From: a virus | Direction: 5' to 3' (one strand) | Length of the DNA: 20,418 bases | IMG/VR virus record: IMGVR_UViG_3300046464_000588 | Coordinates: 1 to 20,418 of that record | Part shown: in pieces, positions 1 to 5,787 of the stretch | Numbering within the stretch: the stretch's first letter is position 1 | Layout of the letters: every line of letters starts with the position of its first letter | Program-made: the position numbers and the translations under genes | Notes under the pieces: model-generated | What the model was told of the DNA's origin: nothing | Seen by the model: the letters and a program-made list of their open reading frames with translations, nothing else | Databases searched by the model: none

Positions 1-590
1 TGGCATACGTTGCTCGTGTGTCAAATCCCAACAATCAAGAGAATCCAAATTATGCAAAATTGTTAGGATACTGCATCAAGCATAATCATTGGTCAGTGTT
101 TGAGCAATCATTTATGACTCTTGAATTAGAAACTACTAGAGGTGTGGCAGCTCAAGTGCTCCGCCATAGATCTTTCACATATCAAGAATTTTCTCAACGG
201 TATGCTGATAGTTCTATGCTTGCGGATACAATTCCTCTTCCAGAACTTCGCAGACAAGATACCAAGAATCGTCAAAATTCCATTGATGATATTGATCCGT
301 TTAAAAGACAAGAATTTCAAATCAAAATGAAGAATCATTTTGAAGAAGGAATGAAACTCTACAAAGAGATGCTTGATGCATCAATTGCAAAGGAGTGTGC
401 TCGTTTTGTGCTTCCTTTGGCGTGTCCCACCAAAATCTATATGTCGGGCTCATGTAGGTCGTGGATCCATTACATAAATCTGAGAACTGCTAACGGTACT
501 CAGAAAGAGCATATGGATCTTGCAGAAGGTTGTAAAAAGATCTTTATTGAACAATTTCCCACCTGTGCAGAAGCACTTGAGTGGATCTAA
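1..590 (+). CDS. thyX: Flavin-dependent thymidylate synthase ThyX, 5'-truncated by the window edge
   Basis: ThyX makes dTMP from dUMP using FAD, NADPH and methylenetetrahydrofolate, supplying thymidylate for phage DNA synthesis. The frame is already open at base 3 and reads AYVARVSNPNNQ, the usual ThyX N-terminal region, so the GTG at 18 is internal and the true start lies upstream. About 195 residues are visible, against roughly 210-250 for the family. The signature RHRSFTYQEFSQRY (visible residues 54-67) matches the ThyX motif RHRxxSxxExSxRY that binds FAD and dUMP. The C-terminal part has LPLACPTKIYMSGSCRSW and RTANGTQKEH, matching the family's R-x-AQ-E region. The stop codon is followed after 24 bp by the next gene. 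Family assignment is firm; only the N-terminus is missing. Confidence 0.96.
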   Translation, partial: AYVARVSNPNNQENPNYAKLLGYCIKHNHWSVFEQSFMTLELETTRGVAAQVLRHRSFTYQEFSQRYADSSMLADTIPLPELRRQDTKNRQNSIDDIDPFKRQEFQIKMKNHFEEGMKLYKEMLDASIAKECARFVLPLACPTKIYMSGSCRSWIHYINLRTANGTQKEHMDLAEGCKKIFIEQFPTCAEALEWI

Positions 591-593
591 ATA
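587..593 (+). promoter_or_regulatory. Candidate late promoter CTAAATA before the small Trp-rich gene
   Basis: CTAAATA overlaps the thyX stop codon and lies 21 nt before the ATG at 615. It resembles the T4 late -10 element TATAAATA, and the same 7-mer occurs at other gene boundaries here (7829-7835 and, on the other strand, 7857-7863 and 7016-7022). A start about 6-7 nt downstream would leave a leader of about 15 nt containing GGA. The motif is short and AT-rich, so chance occurrence is possible. Confidence 0.35.
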
Positions 594-614
594 AAACACC
601 TTGGAATTAATACT

Positions 615-857
615 ATGCCATCATATCCTGTAAAGAACAGCAAAACTGGGGAAGAAAAAGAATTGAATATGAACATTGCAAACTATGAGCAATGGCGCAA
701 GGACAATCCTGATTGGGATAAAGATTGGAGCAAAGGATGTGCTTCTTCCCAGGAAGTAGGTGATTGGCAAAATAAACTAATCTCTAGGAATCCTGGATGG
801 AATGATGTCCTCACAAAAGCATCGAAAGCACCTGGTTCAAGAGTAAAGAAGATTTAG
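615..857 (+). CDS. Small Trp-rich conserved phage protein of unknown function (80 aa)
   Basis: I cannot assign a function. The protein has 80 residues and five tryptophans (W27, W34, W38, W51, W62), with the pattern NPDWDKDW and NPGWNDVL and a basic C-terminus (APGSRVKKI). The start MPSYPVKNSKTGEEKE resembles the beginning of FmdB-like small proteins of T4-like phages (MPxY...TGEE), but the zinc-ribbon cysteines of FmdB are absent; only one Cys (C42) is present. Similar small ORFs often sit beside phoH in cyanophages, from memory. ATG at 615 has a weak GGA at 603-605. phoH starts 1 nt after the stop codon, so the two are probably co-translated. A real gene is likely because of packing and composition. 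Confidence 0.75.
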   Translation: MPSYPVKNSKTGEEKELNMNIANYEQWRKDNPDWDKDWSKGCASSQEVGDWQNKLISRNPGWNDVLTKASKAPGSRVKKI

Positions 858-858
858 T

Positions 859-1617
859 ATGGCTAGAAGAAAGAGAGCATCTGCAGAACAACCCATTGGA
901 GTTGGTCTTACAACCAAGCAGATGAAGCGGAAAAAACCGCTCAGTCAGGAATATTTGGTTGATATTGAACCTCTTACTGAGAATCAAAAACGTTTATTTG
1001 ATTCTTATCAAGAAGGAAAACACATTGTTGCTTATGGTGCAGCTGGCACAGGAAAGACGTTTATAACGCTCTTCAATGCACTTAAAGATGTGTTGAATGA
1101 AAATACCCCTTACGAGCGTATCTACCTTGTACGTTCTCTTGTAGCAACTAGAGAGATTGGTTTTCTGCCAGGAGACCATGATGACAAAGCAGACATCTAC
1201 CAGATTCCATATAAGAATATGGTTAAGTATATGTTCCAGATGCCTAGTGATGCAGACTTTGAAATGTTGTATGGAAACCTGAAGTCTCAGGAATCTATTA
1301 AGTTCTGGTCTACTTCATTCTTACGTGGAACTACACTTGATAATGCTATTATAATTGTTGATGAATTCCAAAACCTTAACTTTCACGAACTAGATTCTAT
1401 TATCACTCGTGTTGGTGAAAATACTAGAATTTGTTTCTGTGGTGATGCACGTCAATCTGATCTAACAAAATCAAACGAAAAGAATGGTATTGTAGATTTT
1501 CTGGGCATCTTGCGTAAAATGGAATCTTTTGATATAATTGAGTTTGGTGTAGATGACATTGTCCGATCTGGACTTGTTAAAGAATACATTGTTGCAAAAA
1601 TGGAATCTGGTTTTTGA
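859..1617 (+). CDS. phoH: PhoH-like P-loop ATPase
   Basis: A 252-aa PhoH-family NTPase. Walker A is GAAGTGKT at residues 60-67. Walker B is IIIVDEFQNL at about 163-172, where the acidic pair DE and the following QN are typical of PhoH. The sensor-like segment CFCGDARQSD is near residue 197. The N-terminal ~35 residues are basic (MARRKRASAE, QMKRKKP). PhoH in bacteria belongs to the phosphate-starvation regulon. In marine phages it is common, but its biochemical role is unsettled; RNA- or nucleotide-related helicase or ATPase activity has been suggested. It lies between a small ORF (1-nt gap) and an exonuclease whose ATG overlaps its TGA stop (TGATG), so it is part of a coupled operon. No Pho box is visible close upstream. 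Confidence 0.96.
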   Translation: MARRKRASAEQPIGVGLTTKQMKRKKPLSQEYLVDIEPLTENQKRLFDSYQEGKHIVAYGAAGTGKTFITLFNALKDVLNENTPYERIYLVRSLVATREIGFLPGDHDDKADIYQIPYKNMVKYMFQMPSDADFEMLYGNLKSQESIKFWSTSFLRGTTLDNAIIIVDEFQNLNFHELDSIITRVGENTRICFCGDARQSDLTKSNEKNGIVDFLGILRKMESFDIIEFGVDDIVRSGLVKEYIVAKMESGF

Positions 1618-2294
1618 TGTTTAATTATGTTGATGTAGATCTACCTAAACTTGATAGAGAAACTATTGATGGTGTTAGATTCTATAAAGTTCCCGATGAG
1701 GAAGAACTCCTTCGATTAGTCTCTATCACTTCGGTGACTAGTCATTATAATAAGGACATCTTTGTAAAGTGGAGAAAGCGAGTTGGTAATGAAGAAGCGG
1801 ATCGTATCACTAAACGTGCTACAGGACGTGGAACTGATATGCACACGCTTGTAGAGTATTTTCTAAAAAATGAAAAACTTCCCACAGTACGTCCTATCTC
1901 TAATTTTCTTTTTAAGATTTCTAAATCAAAATTGAATCTTATAAATAATATTTACGCTCTCGAAGGGTCCCTGTATAGCAAACAACTTGGAATTGCAGGG
2001 ACAGTAGACTGTATCGCTGAATACGACGGCGAGTTAGCAATAATAGATTTCAAAACATCAGCAAAACCGAAACCACGAGAGTGGATCGATCATTATTTTG
2101 TGCAATGTATGGCATATGCTTGTATGTTGTATGAATTGACTGGTATTTCAGTCAAAAAACTTGTAATCATTATGGCTTGTGAAAACGGAGAGTGTGTAGT
2201 CTATGAAGAACGAAACAAATCAAAGTACATTAAACTCCTTACCGAGTACATTAGAAAGTTTGTTGGAGATAAACTTGAACTCTATGGAACCTAA
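1617..2294 (+). CDS. PD-(D/E)XK exonuclease, RecB/MGME1-like
   Basis: A 225-aa nuclease. Counting from the ATG at 1617, the catalytic signature is E116 (ALEGSLYS), D131 (GTVDCIAEYDG), D144 and K146 (IIDFKTS), and Q163 followed by AYA (FVQCMAYA). An upstream GTDMHTLVE segment with H76 is also typical of RecB-like nucleases. This is the usual order for the family that includes human mitochondrial exonuclease MGME1, under which cyanophage homologues are often annotated. It probably trims single-stranded DNA during replication or recombination, or degrades host DNA. I prefer ATG 1617, which overlaps the phoH stop as TGATG; a TTG at 1614 would add only one residue. The 3' end overlaps the gp33 reading frame. 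Confidence 0.88.
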   Translation: MFNYVDVDLPKLDRETIDGVRFYKVPDEEELLRLVSITSVTSHYNKDIFVKWRKRVGNEEADRITKRATGRGTDMHTLVEYFLKNEKLPTVRPISNFLFKISKSKLNLINNIYALEGSLYSKQLGIAGTVDCIAEYDGELAIIDFKTSAKPKPREWIDHYFVQCMAYACMLYELTGISVKKLVIIMACENGECVVYEERNKSKYIKLLTEYIRKFVGDKLELYGT

Positions 2295-2544
2295 CAAAGA
2301 ATTAGAAAAGGCAATCGAGAGTAAATTCTTGACACCTTCAAAATTTGCAATCGAAATAGAATCGATTGTAGCATCAGAAAATCTCAATTATATTGACGCA
2401 ATAGTTCACTATTGTGAAATTAATGAACTTGAGGTAGACTCTATAACAAAGCTTGTTTCAAAACCATTGAAAGAGCGTTTAAAGTGGGATGCAATTCGTC
2501 TCAACTTTATGAAGAAAACATCGAGAGCAAAATTGCCCTTATGA
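2284..2544 (+). CDS. gp33: Late transcription coactivator, gp33-like
   Basis: An 86-aa protein resembling T4 gp33, which bridges host RNA polymerase and the gp45 sliding clamp so that late promoters fire on replicating DNA. The comparison is to T4 gp33 recalled from memory: both share a central pattern with F-x-IE near its start, then NYIDAIVHYCEINEL, KLVSKPLKERLKWDAI and NFM-K. The C-terminus ends in short hydrophobic residues (KLPL), where T4 gp33 has its clamp-binding tail. ATG 2284 overlaps the exonuclease by 11 nt. A longer in-frame start at 2203 would overlap by 92 nt and add 27 low-complexity residues, so I judge it less likely. The stop overlaps the gp59 start as ATGA. The assignment is by pattern and context, not by search. 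Confidence 0.78.
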   Translation: MEPNKELEKAIESKFLTPSKFAIEIESIVASENLNYIDAIVHYCEINELEVDSITKLVSKPLKERLKWDAIRLNFMKKTSRAKLPL

Positions 2545-3137
2545 TCGTGACACCCTTTGAAACTTACCAACATTATTTGTCACTAAAAAATCATTTTACA
2601 AATCCAAAATACGATTTCTTCAAATACGGAGCAAAGACCCGTGCTAGTGTATCCTCTTTTAATAAGAGAAAAGATAAGTACTGGTTTGAGAAAACTTCAC
2701 GAAAGTATTCTGATGATGAAATTGTAAATTTTTTAGTATCTAATTTTTCAAACGCCGATAACCCACAAAATCTATGGATTGGAGAAATTATCAATTCTGG
2801 CGAAAGAGTATACGCAGAGTGGATGAAAAAAAATCAGAGTTTGACATACTTGTTCAAAGAACAAAGCAACGAATTGTTCTTGGAGAACAACTTAGAAACT
2901 CTCTTCGACTGCTCCAAGGGTCATCCAAAGATTTTGAAAGAGTTTCTAAGCGGGAGATTGTCCTTAGAAAATTTCGTAATATACAACAAAATATTCCATT
3001 TCTCAAAAAATTTCGATAAGAAACTACCTGATCCTGTCTGGGAAACTGTTAGTTTAAAAGTAAAGAAGTATGATCCCTTCATAAATATTAACGTATTCAA
3101 ATACAAAACAATTCTAAGAAATCTAGTCAATGAGTGA
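2541..3137 (+). CDS. gp59: Loader of DNA helicase, gp59-like
   Basis: A 198-aa protein matching T4 gp59, which loads the gp41 replicative helicase onto gp32-coated single-stranded DNA at forks and recombination intermediates. Recognisable segments are YQHYLSLKNHF, NPKYDFFKYGAKTRAS, FNKRKDKYWFEKTSRKY and LWIGEI, corresponding to T4 segments KYDVIKYN, YQKRRDKYFFQKLSEKY and AWIGDI. The rest is helical and basic. The length is near the T4 protein's 217 aa. I chose ATG 2541 because it forms an ATGA overlap with the gp33 stop and places the family N-terminus (MIVTPFETYQ) correctly. The in-frame ATG at 2484 would add 19 residues that merely read gp33 in another frame. The next gene starts 8 nt before this stop. 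Confidence 0.93.
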   Translation: MIVTPFETYQHYLSLKNHFTNPKYDFFKYGAKTRASVSSFNKRKDKYWFEKTSRKYSDDEIVNFLVSNFSNADNPQNLWIGEIINSGERVYAEWMKKNQSLTYLFKEQSNELFLENNLETLFDCSKGHPKILKEFLSGRLSLENFVIYNKIFHFSKNFDKKLPDPVWETVSLKVKKYDPFININVFKYKTILRNLVNE

Positions 3138-3462
3138 TTTTTTTGACTCCGAAATTATTCAGGAGGAACTAAACGAAATTAATAGACTTCAAGAGAAAAT
3201 CTATGGTTCTCTCTTTGATTTTGGTATGATGTCTAGAGAGAATCGTCTTGAGCATGTCGAAATCCTAACAGACTTGCTAGAAAAGCAAAAAGTGATGTAT
3301 ACTAGGTTATCCCTTTCAGAAGACCCTAAAGCGGTTGAGATGAAAGAGAATCTTCGCAAATCGGTTGCTATGATGGGTTTTCCACCAGAAACCGATATGA
3401 CGATGTTGTTTAATAGTATGAAAGCGACCATCGACGCTTTGAAGCAATACATTGACTCTTGA
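3130..3462 (+). CDS. DUF1825 family protein
   Basis: A 110-aa, mostly alpha-helical, charged protein. Its start SDFFDSEIIQEELNEI, the central helix RLEHVEILTDLLEKQKVMY and the segment LSLSEDPKAVEMKENL match DUF1825 (PF08855 as I recall), a family known mainly from cyanobacteria and their phages; its function is unknown. This is one of the better host clues in the window. The start overlaps gp59 by 8 nt, indicating coupled translation. Position between the helicase loader and the ssDNA-binding protein suggests a replication-associated role, but that is guilt by association only. The promoter for gp32 (3452-3480) begins inside its last codons. Confidence 0.83.
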   Translation: MSDFFDSEIIQEELNEINRLQEKIYGSLFDFGMMSRENRLEHVEILTDLLEKQKVMYTRLSLSEDPKAVEMKENLRKSVAMMGFPPETDMTMLFNSMKATIDALKQYIDS

Positions 3463-3480
3463 TGGAATCCTTGTTATACT
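3452..3480 (+). promoter_or_regulatory. Strong sigma70-type promoter for gp32 with extended -10
   Basis: The -35 element TTGACT (3452-3457) is separated by exactly 17 bp from the -10 element TATACT (3475-3480), which is preceded by TGT, an extended -10. This near-consensus promoter would start transcription near 3487 and give gp32 a private early or middle transcript with a leader of about 37 nt. The -35 lies in the end of the DUF1825 gene. The arms CTTGT (3470-3474) and ACAAG (3483-3487) form an inverted repeat around the -10. Confidence 0.8.
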
Positions 3481-3487
3481 ATACAAG

Positions 3488-3513
3488 CAAATCCCCCAAA
3501 TCCAAATTAATCC
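3488..3513 (+). promoter_or_regulatory. G-free A/C-rich gp32 leader, candidate translational operator
   Basis: The 26 nt between the predicted transcription start and the Shine-Dalgarno GAGG contain no G, so they can form few base pairs. T4 gp32 represses its own translation by binding an unstructured leader next to the ribosome site. This segment is suitably placed for the same role. No pseudoknot was identified upstream, so the suggestion rests on composition and precedent. Confidence 0.35.
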
Positions 3514-3524
3514 GAGGTATCTAA

Positions 3525-4445
3525 ATGTCTTTCGCAGACCTTAAAAAGCAATCTAAGCTTGGCTCCCTAACTCAAAAACTTGTTAAGGAAGTTGAGAAAA
3601 TGAATAATAATGGCGGTTCATCAGGTGATGATCGTCTATGGAAACTAGAATGTGATAAGAGCGGCAATGGTTATGCCGTCATTCGTTTCCTTCCTGCTCC
3701 CAACGGTGAAGATCTTCCGTTCGTTAAACTGTACTCTCACGCCTTCCAAGGTCCTGGTGGTTGGTACATTGAAAATTCTCTCACCACTTTGGGGCAAAAA
3801 GATCCTGTTTCTGAATATAATTCTTTGTTGTGGAACAACGGCACTGATGCTGGTAAAGATGCTGCACGTAAGCAAAAGCGTAAACTGACCTACGTTGCTA
3901 ACATCTATGTTGTAAAAGATCCTGCCAATCCTTCCAATGAAGGTAGAGCAATGCTTTATAAGTTCGGCAAGAAGATCTTTGACAAACTCACTGCTGCTAT
4001 GCAACCTGAGTTTGAAGATGAGGAAGCAATCGATCCGTTCGACTTCTGGCAAGGTGCTAACTTCAAACTGAAGGCAAAGAACGTTGCTGGTTACCGCAAC
4101 TATGATTCATCCGAATTTGCTGCACAGAGTGCATTGTTGGATGACGATGATGCTATGGAAGCAATCTGGAAAAAGCAATATTCCTTGCAAGAGTTTGTTG
4201 GTGCTGACCAGTTCAAAGGTTATGATGTTCTGAAGAAGCGTCTTGATTCCGTTCTTGGCAACAAGAACACTCCTCGTTACCAAGAAGAAGATCTTGAAAA
4301 TGAGAGTGAAGGACGCGGTGTTGCTCCTGCAGTAACTTCTACTCCTGGTGACTTCAATGCAGAAGACATCACTCAAACTAAATCTTCTACTGAAGACACT
4401 GATGATGATGCACTTGCATACTTTGCACGACTTGCTGAGGAGTGA
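3525..4445 (+). CDS. gp32: Single-stranded DNA-binding protein gp32
   Basis: A 306-aa gp32, the ssDNA-binding protein that coats template DNA and organises the T4-type replisome. The core is clear: WKLECDKSGNGYAVIRFLP (39-57), LYSHAFQGPGGWYIE (69-83), YVANIYVVKDPANPSNEG (123-140), KFGKKIFDKL (146-155) and DFWQGANFKLK (173-183). The N-terminus has a basic, Ser-containing cooperativity-type segment (DLKKQSKLGSL). The C-terminus is acidic (SSTEDTDDDALAYF), as needed for contacts with partner proteins. The T4 zinc site is not conserved: H72 remains, but the three Cys positions are replaced (ENSLTT and KDPVSEY), and C43 is the only Cys. ATG 3525 has a good ribosome site, GAGG at 3514-3517. Confidence 0.96.
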   Translation: MSFADLKKQSKLGSLTQKLVKEVEKMNNNGGSSGDDRLWKLECDKSGNGYAVIRFLPAPNGEDLPFVKLYSHAFQGPGGWYIENSLTTLGQKDPVSEYNSLLWNNGTDAGKDAARKQKRKLTYVANIYVVKDPANPSNEGRAMLYKFGKKIFDKLTAAMQPEFEDEEAIDPFDFWQGANFKLKAKNVAGYRNYDSSEFAAQSALLDDDDAMEAIWKKQYSLQEFVGADQFKGYDVLKKRLDSVLGNKNTPRYQEEDLENESEGRGVAPAVTSTPGDFNAEDITQTKSSTEDTDDDALAYFARLAEE

Positions 4446-4491
4446 AGTATAACCAAATCTGCCTCACCCTTTTGGTTGTGGCAGCATACTT
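4445..4491 (+). terminator. Hairpin immediately after gp32, possible terminator or mRNA 3' structure
   Basis: AAGTAT (4445-4450) pairs with ATACTT (4486-4491), and AACCAAA (4451-4457) pairs with TTTGGTT (4471-4477), leaving a 13-nt loop and an 8-nt bulge on the 3' side. The structure starts at the last base of the gp32 stop codon. There is no clean U-run after it (TAATCTATTG), so it may be a weak terminator, an attenuator or a stabilising 3' element. Confidence 0.4.
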
Positions 4492-4506
4492 TAATCTATT
4501 GTTTAA

Positions 4507-5124
4507 GTGAAATCTGATTACCACATTGATCGTGTAACCAAATCCGATGCCGCAGATTTACTTCTGCGGTTTCATTATTTGAAGGATATATCCAAAACCT
4601 TTAAGTCTGGATATAATTATGGTCTATATAAAAATAATGAATTTTGTCCTCTAAATATCGGAGGCATCCAGGGAGTCTGTATTTTTACAGGTCTCCCTGT
4701 TCCTGAAATAGCAAAAGGCGCTTTCGGATTAGAAAGAAATGAGCAGCAAGGACTCTTTGAACTCTCAAGACTCTGCATCCACCCCAACACTCAGCAAGAA
4801 GAGTACAACATTACTTCTTGGTTTGTTTCTAGAGCGATTAAGCGTCTTAGAAATGAAACAGAGGTCAGAGCAATTATTTCGTATGCTGATAGTGATCATC
4901 ATGGTGGCACAATTTATCGTGCTTGCAATTTTAGGTACTGCGGTTTATCAGATCCAAAAAAAGACTTTTACTTCAACGATGGTTCCAAACATTCGAGGGG
5001 TAAAATTAGAGACGCCGAAGGTGAATGGAGAGATCGTTCTCGCAAACATCGTTATGTAATGACTTTTGATAAAAGTTTAAATCTTTTATGGACCGATAAG
5101 TCTAGTGTTTTCTGTGGTGATTAG
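4507..5124 (+). CDS. Mom-like GNAT-fold protein, candidate DNA-modification enzyme
   Basis: A 205-aa protein resembling phage Mu Mom, a GNAT-fold enzyme that converts adenines in DNA to a glycinamide-type modified base and protects phage DNA from restriction. The family pattern is visible: FELSRLCIHP (84-93), then an amphipathic helix, then IISYADSDHHGGTIYRACNF (123-142) and a late KHRYVM (180-185). In Mu Mom the Arg of the ELSR region and the Asp and Tyr of the YAD...IY region are, from memory, needed for activity; R88, D128 and Y137 are the candidates here. The start is GTG 4507, just after an in-frame TAA at 4504, with no good ribosome site. It follows the gp32 hairpin and overlaps gp53 tail to tail by 39 bp. 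A generic acetyltransferase role remains possible. Confidence 0.7.
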   Translation: MKSDYHIDRVTKSDAADLLLRFHYLKDISKTFKSGYNYGLYKNNEFCPLNIGGIQGVCIFTGLPVPEIAKGAFGLERNEQQGLFELSRLCIHPNTQQEEYNITSWFVSRAIKRLRNETEVRAIISYADSDHHGGTIYRACNFRYCGLSDPKKDFYFNDGSKHSRGKIRDAEGEWRDRSRKHRYVMTFDKSLNLLWTDKSSVFCGD

Positions 5125-5787
5125 TTTATTATTGATAAACATAGAACTTTCATCATAAGTCATTATCTCTCTAATTTCTCTTAAATATTGTTGGAGATAT
5201 ATTGGTTTTAAAAGATTAATACTTCTCTTTTCTTCATTCAATCTTGTTTCATATACTAAATTACTAATACCAACTGTAATATTAGTAAGATCACCGCTTC
5301 CAGTATAAGTGACATTCTCATATGCACCTATGATATTGTAGGTTATAGAACTATCATATGATGCAGGTATTGTAAAATTACTATCAACTTTTTGACCTGC
5401 TGGTAGAATTAATCTATTTTTAGAGTCTCTTACTTCTAGAGTTTCATCGTGATGATTTGCATTTAACTCTGTACCATATTTTTCAGAAGCATATCGACTA
5501 AGGTCGTAATTACTTAATGGCCATTCATCTTTAATATTTGTGATTCCTGAAGTTAATACTACAACCCAATCGAGATCTGATTGTCCATAAAATTCCTCAG
5601 CAATAGTATCGGGTCTTTGACCTTCGAGGATTACATATTTTTTGTAAAAATTTGCAGTATCATTTACATCATCTCTTATTTTAATTCTGCGAAAAATATT
5701 TTTAATCGCAACATATTCTCTAGATGAAACCTTATGAAGAAGGTTTGATTGGTATAATATATTTGGTAGTTCTCTGAAATAAGACAT
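5086..5787 (-). CDS. gp53: Baseplate wedge subunit gp53
   Basis: A 233-aa protein of the gp53 family, which joins the baseplate wedges around the hub during T4-type tail assembly. The recognisable part is an N-terminal LysM-like segment, FYKKYVILEGQRPDTIAEEF followed by YGQSDLDWVVVLTSGI (about 47-82), corresponding to T4 gp53 YYIKGSPRPEELANAIYGN...YWVLLM. A middle beta-rich stretch and a C-terminal helix with REIREIM (T4: DLIRIME) follow. It is slightly longer than T4 gp53 (196 aa). Its ATG overlaps the gp48 stop by 1 nt, so translation is coupled. The 3' end overlaps the Mom-like gene in convergent orientation. Confidence 0.9.
   Translation of the reverse strand: MSYFRELPNILYQSNLLHKVSSREYVAIKNIFRRIKIRDDVNDTANFYKKYVILEGQRPDTIAEEFYGQSDLDWVVVLTSGITNIKDEWPLSNYDLSRYASEKYGTELNANHHDETLEVRDSKNRLILPAGQKVDSNFTIPASYDSSITYNIIGAYENVTYTGSGDLTNITVGISNLVYETRLNEEKRSINLLKPIYLQQYLREIREIMTYDESSMFINNKLITTENTRLIGP

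Noticed and set aside
18-20. GTG at 18 as the thyX start
   Set aside because: The frame continues upstream to the window edge with residues typical of ThyX (AYVARVSNP), so the gene begins outside.
2203-2283. Upstream extension of gp33 from ATG 2203
   Set aside because: It would overlap the exonuclease by 92 nt and adds a low-complexity stretch outside the conserved part; ATG 2284 fits the tight packing.
2484-2540. Upstream extension of gp59 from ATG 2484
   Set aside because: The added residues come from reading gp33 in another frame; ATG 2541 forms the usual ATGA overlap and family N-terminus.
3645-4052. 135-aa minus-strand open frame
   Set aside because: It is entirely inside gp32 on the opposite strand; gp32 is unmistakable, and the antisense product looks like no protein family.
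4651-4657. CTAAATA inside the Mom-like gene
   Set aside because: It is deep within coding sequence and precedes no gene start; it shows that the motif also arises by chance.
4739-5059. 106-aa plus-strand frame
   Set aside because: It is a shadow of the Mom-like gene in another frame and has no ribosome site.
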